Source of the DNA: URNF01 sp045531495
GTDB lineage: Bacteria; Bacillota; Clostridia; Oscillospirales; Acutalibacteraceae
Direction: 5' to 3'
DNA: 6,111 nucleotides
NCBI GenBank assembly: GCA_045531495.1
Contig: JAZSED010000122.1
Coordinates: 1 to 6,111, forward strand
Shown here: piece by piece, positions 1 to 4,931 of the stretch
Layout of the letters: each line of letters begins with the position of its first letter
How positions within the stretch are numbered: position 1 is the stretch's first letter
Notes under the pieces: model-generated
The model's database searches: none
What the model was told of the DNA's origin: nothing
What the model saw: the letters and a program-made list of their open reading frames with translations, nothing else
Translations under genes and position numbers: made by a program

Positions 1-63
1 GCGAGTGCCGACATACTTTTGTATTTCAAGCGAGCGTAACGCAGTTACAAGCAAAAATTTTTT
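1..63. other. Unassigned edge segment
   Basis: This stretch lies beyond the terminator of the lipoprotein gene. It holds a small inverted repeat, GTAAC at 36-40 and GTTAC at 44-48. On the plus strand frame 1 is open from the edge to a TAA at 37-39 and could be the last dozen codons of a convergent gene, but other frames are open over the same short span, so no coding call is justified. Confidence 0.3.
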
Positions 64-100
64 TAATAAGGCGGGGCACGTGAGGTGCCCCGCCTTATTA
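53..100 (-). terminator. Intrinsic terminator of the xpt-lipoprotein unit
   Basis: A perfect 16-bp inverted repeat pairs 64-79 with 85-100 around a 5-base loop; its core is GC-rich (GGCGGGGCAC and its complement). On the minus strand the stem is followed by a short A-run and then five T's (57-53). It starts 13 bases after the stop codon of the lipoprotein gene. The plus-strand side has no clear T-run, so I call it mainly for the minus strand. Confidence 0.85.
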
Positions 101-113
101 TTAGGGAACTACA

Positions 114-1373
114 TTAGAATTTTTCGTTCAGCAGGGTGATACCGTCGATGCGGATATCGAAGTAAGGAGCGGAACGATGTTTGGACTCGAAGAACACGCC
201 GTTTTCGATAGCTTCGGTGTCGGGCGCGAAAGCAGCGTCGGTGTCAACGTCAGCTTTGTAGGAGTCGAGCTTGGCACCGTCTTTGGTCCAATTGGCAGTA
301 TCAAACACGTTGAGGGTGCCCGCTTTGAATTTCGCGATAGCTTCTTCAACCGCTTTTACGGTGCCTTCGGCAGCCGCATCCTGGTTGATACCGGTCAATA
401 CTACAGAACCTTCAGCGATACCGCCGGTCCAGTCAGCATCAATTTTGGTGTTGGTGTTAACCGCTTTGATGATGTAGTTGTAGTAGGGTGCCCAGTTGAT
501 AGCGGAGGATACGAGGAAGGTTTCGGGGCAGGTTTCATAGGTGCTGCCGTTGTAGGAAACGTTCGGAATACCCGCAGCTTCGCAAGCGGAGGGCGCGCCC
601 ATAGAGTCAGCGTGCTGGCTGATGAGAACGCAGTTGCGCGCGATAAGCGCTTTTGCCGCATTTTCTTCTTCGATAGCGTCATACCAAGAACCGGTGAACT
701 GTACTTCCATAGTCACCGACGGGCAAACAGATTTCATGCCGAGGTAGAAAGAGGTGTAACCGGACATAACTTCCGCGTAGGTGTAAGCACCAACGTAACC
801 AACCTTCGCCTGTTCAGCAGTGATTTTGCCGTCTTTGATCATTTCGTTCAGTTTCATACCCGCAACCATACCGGCGAGGTAACGGCCCTGGTAGATGGAA
901 GCGAACGCATTGTGGAAGTTGTCAAGACCGGAGGTGTGCGCCATGGTGCCGGTCGCGTGGCAGAATTGCACGTCTTTGAACTCTTTCGCCGCTTTCAAAA
1001 TGAAGCTTTCATGGCCGAAGGAGTTAGCAAAAACGACTTTACAGCCCTGGTCAACCAGGTCTTTCGCCGCGGTGTAGCAGTCATCCGTCTCGGGAACGTT
1101 TACCTTGATGATAACCTGTTCGTCTTTGAGACCGAGGTCTTTCTGTACGGCTTTCACAGCGTTGATGAAGTTTAAGTCGTAGGTGGATTTTTCATCATGC
1201 AAGCAGATGAAACCGATTTTGAAATCGTCAGCGATTTCGTAGTCTTTGACAATCGCGGGTGCTGCCAAAGGAGACTCGCTCATGCCAAGGAGTTTCTCGT
1301 CTTCCTGTGCGCCGCAAGCCGCGAGGCCCAGAACCATGACGAGTGCCAAGAGAAGTGCCAGGATCTTTTTCAT
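114..1373 (-). CDS. BMP/PnrA-family substrate-binding lipoprotein (likely purine or nucleoside uptake)
   Basis: Predicted extracytoplasmic solute-binding lipoprotein of an ABC importer, 419 residues. The N-terminus is a classic lipoprotein signal: MKK, a hydrophobic stretch of L, A, V and M, then the lipobox LAAC, with Cys20 as the lipidation site. The mature part is a periplasmic-binding-protein type 1 fold of the BMP (basic membrane protein, Med/PnrA) family: first beta strand FKIGF near 51-55, the family-typical YQGRYLAG near 161-168, and KVGYVGAYTY near 190-199 opening the second lobe. BMP proteins with known ligands bind nucleosides, and the gene follows xpt by 58 bases, so a purine-type ligand is the best inference. 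The exact ligand is not readable. An upstream in-frame GTG at 1410-1412 would add 13 charged residues ahead of the signal peptide. I prefer ATG at 1371-1373, which has GGGGGA 7 bases upstream (1381-1386). No permease or ATPase gene follows before the terminator. Confidence 0.9.
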   Translation of the reverse strand: MKKILALLLALVMVLGLAACGAQEDEKLLGMSESPLAAPAIVKDYEIADDFKIGFICLHDEKSTYDLNFINAVKAVQKDLGLKDEQVIIKVNVPETDDCYTAAKDLVDQGCKVVFANSFGHESFILKAAKEFKDVQFCHATGTMAHTSGLDNFHNAFASIYQGRYLAGMVAGMKLNEMIKDGKITAEQAKVGYVGAYTYAEVMSGYTSFYLGMKSVCPSVTMEVQFTGSWYDAIEEENAAKALIARNCVLISQHADSMGAPSACEAAGIPNVSYNGSTYETCPETFLVSSAINWAPYYNYIIKAVNTNTKIDADWTGGIAEGSVVLTGINQDAAAEGTVKAVEEAIAKFKAGTLNVFDTANWTKDGAKLDSYKADVDTDAAFAPDTEAIENGVFFESKHRSAPYFDIRIDGITLLNEKF

Positions 1374-1381
1374 TTTCTTTT

Positions 1382-1434
1382 CCCCCAATTTTTTATTTAC
1401 TACGGGCTTCACTACCCGTTAGCAACCAAAATTA
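1382..1434 (-). other. xpt-lipoprotein intergenic spacer with weak hairpin
   Basis: The 58 bases between the xpt stop and the lipoprotein start hold a 5-bp inverted repeat (ACGGG / CCCGT, about 1402-1419) and the lipoprotein ribosome site. I see no T-run after the hairpin and no convincing promoter, so readthrough from xpt is the simplest reading. The hairpin might tune or stabilise the downstream message. Confidence 0.35.
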
Positions 1435-2004
1435 TACAAACTCCACGCCCGTTTCAGGATTCATGGATTTTATCCGCGCCAACGATTCCACGCGGACACC
1501 CTGTGCGCGTACCATATCGCCGCCGGGCTGAAACGCTTTTTCAATCACGATGCCTGCGCCCGCCACCGTCGCACCCGCCGATTTCACAAGCGAAATCAGG
1601 CCGAGCAACGCACTGCCTTCTGCCAAAAAATCGTCGATGATGAGCACTTTGTCTTCAGGATGTAAAAATGATTTCGAAACGATAATATCGTAATTTTTCT
1701 TATGTGTAAAAGAGGTAACAGGCGCGGTGTACACGTCGCCCGCAATATTCACGCTCTTATTCTTCTTGGCAAAAACCACCGGCACGTTAAAATACTGTGC
1801 GGCAATACAAGCAATACCGATGCCCGACGCCTCAATGGTCAAAATTTTGTTGATTTCGGTACCCTCGTACAAGCGACGAAACTCTTTGCCGATTTCACAA
1901 AGGAAATTGACGTCAATCTGATGGTTCAGGAAACCGTCTACCTTCAGCACATTGCCCTCGTAAACTTGTCCTTCAGCACAAATTTTTTCCTCTAGTGCTT
2001 TCAA
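1432..2004 (-). CDS. xpt: Xanthine phosphoribosyltransferase
   Basis: Converts xanthine and PRPP to XMP in cytoplasmic purine salvage. The protein is 190 residues from the chosen start, matching the roughly 194-residue Bacillus subtilis Xpt, and aligns along its length. Recognisable blocks are LKVDSFLNHQID-like (LKVDGFLNHQID, about 20-31), TIEASGI (about 56-62), PVVFAKKNKS (about 75-84), the PRPP-binding loop VLIIDDFLAEG (about 120-130), IVIEKAFQPGG (about 152-162) and VESLARI near the C-terminus. Start choice: an in-frame ATG at 2017-2019 adds only five residues, and GGGAGGAG lies inside that extension. The TTG at 2002-2004 has GGAGG 7 bases upstream (2012-2016), and its product begins like Bacillus Xpt (KALEEKI against EALKRKI). 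I therefore call TTG as the start. It is the first gene of a probable two-gene unit with the BMP lipoprotein and has its own promoter at 2046-2074. Confidence 0.95.
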   Translation of the reverse strand: MKALEEKICAEGQVYEGNVLKVDGFLNHQIDVNFLCEIGKEFRRLYEGTEINKILTIEASGIGIACIAAQYFNVPVVFAKKNKSVNIAGDVYTAPVTSFTHKKNYDIIVSKSFLHPEDKVLIIDDFLAEGSALLGLISLVKSAGATVAGAGIVIEKAFQPGGDMVRAQGVRVESLARIKSMNPETGVEFV

Positions 2005-2011
2005 GCTGTCT

Positions 2012-2016
2012 CCTCC
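2012..2016 (-). promoter_or_regulatory. Ribosome binding site that fixes the xpt TTG start
   Basis: GGAGG sits 7 bases upstream of the TTG at 2002-2004 and only just downstream of the alternative ATG at 2017-2019, which itself has no purine-rich site in front of it. This decides the start in favour of TTG. Confidence 0.8.
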
Positions 2017-2045
2017 CATCGAATTCTGTAGAAAATTACATACAT

Positions 2046-2074
2046 ATCATAGCAAAACTTTCAAAAAAAATCAA
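2046..2074 (-). promoter_or_regulatory. Sigma-A promoter for xpt
   Basis: On the minus strand TTGATT (2069-2074) and TATGAT (2046-2051) are separated by exactly 17 bases. Transcription would start near 2039, leaving a leader of only about 35 bases before the TTG start. I see no PurR-box-like sequence around it. Confidence 0.75.
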
Positions 2075-2110
2075 GTATTTTACTACTGCAAAGCATAAAA
2101 ATATGGGGTG

Positions 2111-2146
2111 AAAAAGCAAAGCCGCACGGGCTTTAACCGTGCGGCT
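2111..2146 (-). terminator. Intrinsic terminator of the large RNA
   Basis: A perfect 10-bp GC-rich stem pairs 2120-2129 with 2137-2146 around a 7-base loop. On the minus strand it is followed by TTGCTTTTT (2119-2111). It lies between the large RNA and the xpt promoter, so it closes the RNA unit and insulates xpt. On the plus strand the stem is followed by GATATTTTTATT, a weaker signal. Confidence 0.85.
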
Positions 2147-2339
2147 GATATTTTTATTCAGATTTCGGAATTTGCGAAGAACATATTACCTATAGTTTTA
2201 GTACACTACTTGAAAGCGTTACCTCCGTTTTCTCGGGGTTTAGTGGCTTCTGACGAACTATATAGTAGATATTCTGTCGATTTTTTCTTTACAAGCAACC
2301 CTTTTTGGGATTGCGGACATCGCTAAAGTAAAATTAGTA

Positions 2340-2349
2340 CATTGGACTC
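2340..2349 (-). repeat. Ten-base motif GAGUCCAAUG, 3' copy
   Basis: Identical to the copy at 2720-2729, read as GAGUCCAAUG in the RNA. It lies in the 3' part of the RNA just before the 2295-2314 hairpin, with no obvious local partner. Confidence 0.6.
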
Positions 2350-2719
2350 ACCATTTCTTCAGATTTCTTTAACTTGTTTTAACCATCCGATCTTCATAGT
2401 GGACCACCCTTACGGGTAGAGCGAACATCCCAAATTCCGTTTTGGAAAGGTGAATTTTCGCTCATCCTTCGTTAAAGTACTCGGTAATCCGCAAGGATTA
2501 CCTGTGTCTTTGCCTCGGCTGAACAAAAATTCACACTTTCCAAAATCTACGACCTAAAAGCGGAAGGGTTTTGTGCGATTTTTATTCAAGCGGGGCGAAA
2601 CAAGGATTTTTCCTTGTGAGAACAGATTGGGTAAAAAGCGCCGAAATCAGCCGCTTTTAGGCGGGTTCGGGGTATTCGCTCTACCCGTCCGTTATCCTTT
2701 TTTTACAGCGGTGTCAGCC

Positions 2720-2729
2720 CATTGGACTC
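2720..2729 (-). repeat. Ten-base motif GAGUCCAAUG, 5' copy
   Basis: This 5' copy sits in a local hairpin, AGUCC-AAU-GGGCU, inside an outer AGCG/CGCU stem, and so exposes AAU in the loop. The second copy lies 380 bases downstream in the same RNA. Confidence 0.6.
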
Positions 2730-2821
2730 GCTCCCTTCAAGATTTTAGACTTCGTAGTCCGGCGGAGTATCTCTCATCTTGTATACTCCTTTCTTCTTTC
2801 TTTGGTCTTCCTTGCATCTAC

Positions 2822-2850
2822 AATATACCATACGGGTGCATTATTGTCTA
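2822..2850 (-). promoter_or_regulatory. Promoter of the large RNA (extended -10)
   Basis: On the minus strand TAGACA (2845-2850), a 17-base spacer and TATATT (2822-2827), the latter preceded by TG one base away (TGGTATATT, an extended -10). The predicted start is near 2817-2815, just before a purine-rich 5' end. This supports a transcript independent of the upstream dus operon. Confidence 0.8.
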
Positions 2851-2887
2851 TTCGCAGAATACCTAAAAAACAAGAAAAAATTTTTAC

Positions 2888-2916
2888 TTGCGTTTCACGG
2901 TTTCCCGTGTTATAAT
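2888..2916 (+). promoter_or_regulatory. Consensus plus-strand promoter facing the dus terminator
   Basis: TTGCGT (2888-2893), a 17-base spacer and a perfect TATAAT (2911-2916). The spacer contains an inverted repeat, CACGG (2896-2900) and CCGTG (2905-2909), which could be an operator. Read on the minus strand, the same repeat is a hairpin with a GAAA loop. No plus-strand gene follows; the transcript would run directly into the hairpin at 2926-2956. The AT-rich flank of a terminator can produce such a match by chance. Confidence 0.45.
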
Positions 2917-2961
2917 AAAAATGTTGAGGCGCTCAATACGGTGTATTGAGCGCCTCTTTTT
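2916..2961. terminator. Bidirectional terminator after dus
   Basis: A perfect 14-bp stem pairs 2926-2939 with 2943-2956 around a 3-base loop. The plus-strand side is followed at once by TTTTT (2957-2961). The minus-strand side is followed by AACATTTTTATT, a slightly offset T-run. It begins four bases after the stop codon of dus and serves that operon; on the plus strand it would stop any transcript from 2888-2916. Confidence 0.8.
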
Positions 2962-3925
2962 ATTCGTTTTCTTGTATAACCTTTGCACACAGCTGTGCCA
3001 ATTCGTCGAGAGTAGTGATGGTACCGCAAGCGGCGCGTAAGGACGCCGCGCCTTTCAAGCCGCGCATATACCAAGCGGCGTGCTTTCTCGCTTCAAGCAG
3101 TGCCACCTTTTCTCCTTTAAGCTGTGCCGCCATAGACACCTGCTTAAACAACAGGGACATTCTGCGGGACAACGGCGGGGGCGGCAGGGTGCGTTCTTCG
3201 CCTAAAAGCGCGTTGATTTCGGTAAACAACCACGGCGCGCCCAGGGCGCCTCTGCCCACCATAACCAAATCACAGCCCGTTTCCTCGTACATACGTGCGG
3301 CATCGGCGGCGGTATAAATATCGCCATTGCCGATGACGGGGATTTTCACCGCTTCTTTTACACGGCGGATGCAGTCAATGTCTACCGGCGGTGCGTACAT
3401 CTGGTCGCGGGTGCGACCGTGCACCGTCACGGCGGCGGCGCCGCCCGCCTCGCAAGCGCGTGCTACCTCTACCGCTACGTCATCCCCTTTATTATATCCT
3501 TTGCGGATTTTAGCGGTGACCGGCACGTCTACCGCATTCGCCACCGCACGCACAATATCGCCGCACAGCTGCGGCTCGCGCAGCAGTGCACTGCCGCAAT
3601 GGTTGCCTGCGATTTTCGGCGCAGGGCAACCGAAATTGATGTCAATGATGTCGGGCTTTACCGCAAGTGCCATTTTTGCCGCTTGGGCCAACGTGTCGGG
3701 GTCATCGCCGAACAACTGCACTGCAGCAGGACGCGCGGTATCATCCAATACCAACAGCTCTTTGCTTTTGCGGTCGCCGAAGGTAAGACCCTTGGCACTC
3801 ACCATTTCGCCGACGGTATACGCCGCGCCGTGGTCCACACAAATCTGTCTGAATGCGCGATCCGCCACACCCGCCATCGGTGCCAGCGCCGCATAGCCTT
3901 TGATTTCCACATTTCCTATAAACAT
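2960..3925 (-). CDS. dusB: tRNA-dihydrouridine synthase, DusB/NifR3 type
   Basis: FMN- and NADPH-dependent enzyme that reduces specific uridines of tRNA D-loops to dihydrouridine in the cytoplasm. At 321 residues it has the normal length. Family landmarks in order are APMAGVAD (15-22, FMN site), QLFG (70-73), DINFGCP (95-101) with the catalytic Cys100, GSALL (111-115), AKIRKG (138-143) with the FMN-contacting lysine, VHGRTRDQMY (168-177), GNGDI (199-203) and GRGALGAPWLF (224-234), followed by the helical C-terminal tRNA-binding domain. The start ATG lies 3 bases after the deacetylase stop (TGA-GAT-ATG) with only a weak ribosome site (TTGAGAT), so it probably depends on translation of the upstream gene. 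The DusB label is by overall likeness; Firmicute Dus paralogues are hard to tell apart by eye. Confidence 0.93.
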   Translation of the reverse strand: MFIGNVEIKGYAALAPMAGVADRAFRQICVDHGAAYTVGEMVSAKGLTFGDRKSKELLVLDDTARPAAVQLFGDDPDTLAQAAKMALAVKPDIIDINFGCPAPKIAGNHCGSALLREPQLCGDIVRAVANAVDVPVTAKIRKGYNKGDDVAVEVARACEAGGAAAVTVHGRTRDQMYAPPVDIDCIRRVKEAVKIPVIGNGDIYTAADAARMYEETGCDLVMVGRGALGAPWLFTEINALLGEERTLPPPPLSRRMSLLFKQVSMAAQLKGEKVALLEARKHAAWYMRGLKGAASLRAACGTITTLDELAQLCAKVIQENE

Positions 3926-3928
3926 ATC

Positions 3929-4882
3929 TCAATACCCGTTACTGTAGCTTTGTCCTGCCTGCATACCGCCTTTGCGTACCGACAGCAGTTCGGGCACCGT
4001 TACAAACGTATACCCTTCTTTTTCAAGGCGCAGTATCATTTCCTTAGCGGCATCCACCGATTCTCTGTGAATGTCGTGCATCAAAACGATAGAGCCGTCC
4101 TTGATACCTTTGTCACCGAATGCGACCTCTAAAATCTTGTTTTTGTCGCGGGATTCCCAATCCTTCGTATCCACACTCCAATAAATAATAGGCAACGCGG
4201 CCCCTGCCGCCACGTTACGCACGGTGGCGTTGGAGCTGCCGCCCGGACAGCGCAAAACGGCGGCATTACGGCCGATTGCTTTATAAATAGCGGCGTTGCA
4301 ATTACTGATTTGAGACGAAACGCCCGCCGCCGACATCCCTGCAAGGTTGGGATGAGAATAACTGTGATTGCCGACGGTGTGCCCTTCCTCGTCCATTCTT
4401 TTTATCAGGGACGGATAAATGTTAGCGTTTCTGCCGAGCAAGAAAAAGGTCGCTCTCACCCGATGCTCCTTCAGAAAATCCAACAATTCTGCCGTGTATC
4501 TTCCGGGACCGTCATCAAAGGTAAGCGCGACCAATTTTTTCCCCTCGTACGCTGCCGCAGGGTAAATACCGTCTTTCTTGGAAATTTCGATTTTCAGAGC
4601 ATGGTTCTCATCTTCCAACGATGCCACTTGGCTTTTCAACGTATCATTTTCCTTGCCGAGTGCGTCGTTCTTTCCTTTTTCACTGTCCAACTGTTGCTGT
4701 AAAGCGGCAATGTCCCGGTCCTTTTCCGCAATGCGCGCACTGCTTTTCATACCCGCTATTGCAAACACCAGCAAGGTCGCCACACACGCAACCGCAAGCA
4801 AAACGGCGAGCAACATAAGCAGTAACCGATTCCGCTTTTTCACAGCCACGCCGCTTTGGGCAATTTTTTCTTTCACTACCAT
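3929..4882 (-). CDS. Membrane-anchored NodB-type polysaccharide deacetylase
   Basis: Predicted metal-dependent carbohydrate esterase family 4 enzyme acting outside the membrane, 317 residues. A basic N-terminus leads into one membrane segment (about 19-44), then a charged heptad-like coiled coil (about 50-103: DIAALQQQLDSEK, LGKENDTLKSQ, LEDENHALK), then the NodB domain. All five signature motifs are present: TFDDGP (121-126, catalytic and metal Asp123/Asp124), NHSYSH (172-177, metal His173 and His177), RCPGG (211-215), WSVDTKDW (235-242) and LMHD (267-270, His269). The catalytic set looks intact. Likely substrates are peptidoglycan or another N-acetylated wall polymer; the sequence does not decide. 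The coiled coil could form a stalk or an oligomer. The start ATG has AAGGAGG 9 bases upstream (4892-4898). It follows a ligase-family gene by 49 bases and directly precedes dusB. Confidence 0.93.
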   Translation of the reverse strand: MVVKEKIAQSGVAVKKRNRLLLMLLAVLLAVACVATLLVFAIAGMKSSARIAEKDRDIAALQQQLDSEKGKNDALGKENDTLKSQVASLEDENHALKIEISKKDGIYPAAAYEGKKLVALTFDDGPGRYTAELLDFLKEHRVRATFFLLGRNANIYPSLIKRMDEEGHTVGNHSYSHPNLAGMSAAGVSSQISNCNAAIYKAIGRNAAVLRCPGGSSNATVRNVAAGAALPIIYWSVDTKDWESRDKNKILEVAFGDKGIKDGSIVLMHDIHRESVDAAKEMILRLEKEGYTFVTVPELLSVRKGGMQAGQSYSNGY

Positions 4883-4903
4883 AATTGCTCGCCTCCTTCC
4901 TAC

Positions 4904-4922
4904 AGCCGAACGCCCTTCGGCT
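4904..4922 (-). other. Intergenic hairpin before the deacetylase gene
   Basis: A 7-bp inverted repeat, AGCCGAA (4904-4910) and TTCGGCT (4916-4922), lies between the ligase-family stop and the deacetylase ribosome site. No T-run follows on the minus strand, so it is not a standard terminator. It may be an RNA-processing or stability element. I found no well-spaced promoter in this gap. Confidence 0.5.
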
Positions 4923-4931
4923 ACTATACTA

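Larger units (their letters stand above)
2111..2817 (-). ncRNA. Large structured noncoding RNA, about 700 nt, class unassigned
   Basis: No believable protein is encoded here on either strand, but a full transcription unit is visible: promoter 2822-2850, start near 2817-2815 and terminator 2111-2146. Matching segments, with minus strand as RNA: 2783-2789 with 2764-2770 (7 bp), whose loop 2776-2781 matches 2738-2743 (pseudoknot); hairpin 2756-2759/2748-2751; 2675-2688 with 2412-2425 (14 bp); 2651-2661 with 2553-2563 (11 bp); hairpin 2611-2617/2600-2606; 2520-2545 with 2440-2464 (25 bp, one bulge); hairpin 2495-2502/2483-2490; hairpin 2308-2314/2295-2301; and a stepped arm 2256-2262/2191-2197 enclosing 2241-2245/2204-2208 enclosing 2234-2239/2221-2227. 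Several helices contain G-U pairs valid only on the minus strand. I recognise no tmRNA, RNase P, 6S, group II intron or purine-riboswitch core. Size and complexity resemble OLE, ROOL or GOLLD, but I cannot confirm any of these. Confidence 0.82.

Noticed and set aside
1..39. C-terminal end of a plus-strand gene (frame 1, stop at 37-39)
   Set aside because: Only 12 codons are visible and other frames are open over the same stretch, so coding cannot be supported.
177..1175. A 332-codon open frame on the plus strand opposite the lipoprotein gene
   Set aside because: It lies wholly antisense to a clearly recognisable BMP-family gene, and its translation is low in complexity (rich in V, G, F and R) with no family likeness. 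It is a codon-bias shadow.
2017..2019. ATG as start of xpt
   Set aside because: The ribosome site lies inside this five-residue extension and is correctly spaced for the TTG at 2002-2004; Bacillus Xpt also begins at the TTG position.
2108..2326. Plus-strand frame of 72 codons over the RNA terminator
   Set aside because: It runs through the terminator hairpin and structured arms of the RNA, has no ribosome site and resembles no protein family.
2160..2500. A structured RNA on the plus strand, prompted by the GCAA tetraloop of the 2483-2502 hairpin when read on plus
   Set aside because: G-U pairs in at least three helices exist only on the minus strand, the minus strand has both promoter and terminator, and a GUAA loop at 2410-2413 reads on the minus strand.
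2739..2816. Minus-strand 26-codon frame beginning MQGRPKKEER at the predicted RNA 5' end
   Set aside because: It would need leaderless initiation, has no ribosome site, ends within the pseudoknot region and overlaps the 10-codon frame. Basic-rich content follows from the purine-rich 5' tract.
2111..2817. Known RNA classes: tmRNA, RNase P RNA, group II intron, purine riboswitch, T-box
   Set aside because: I see none of their hallmark motifs: no tmRNA tag frame or tRNA-like ends, no RNase P conserved core, no domain V-like hairpin near the 3' end, no purine aptamer and no T-box sequence. This was judged by eye only.
2573..2866. Plus-strand frame of 97 codons across the 5' half of the RNA and its promoter
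   Set aside because: No ribosome site and no recognisable protein; it covers minus-strand promoter elements and paired RNA segments.
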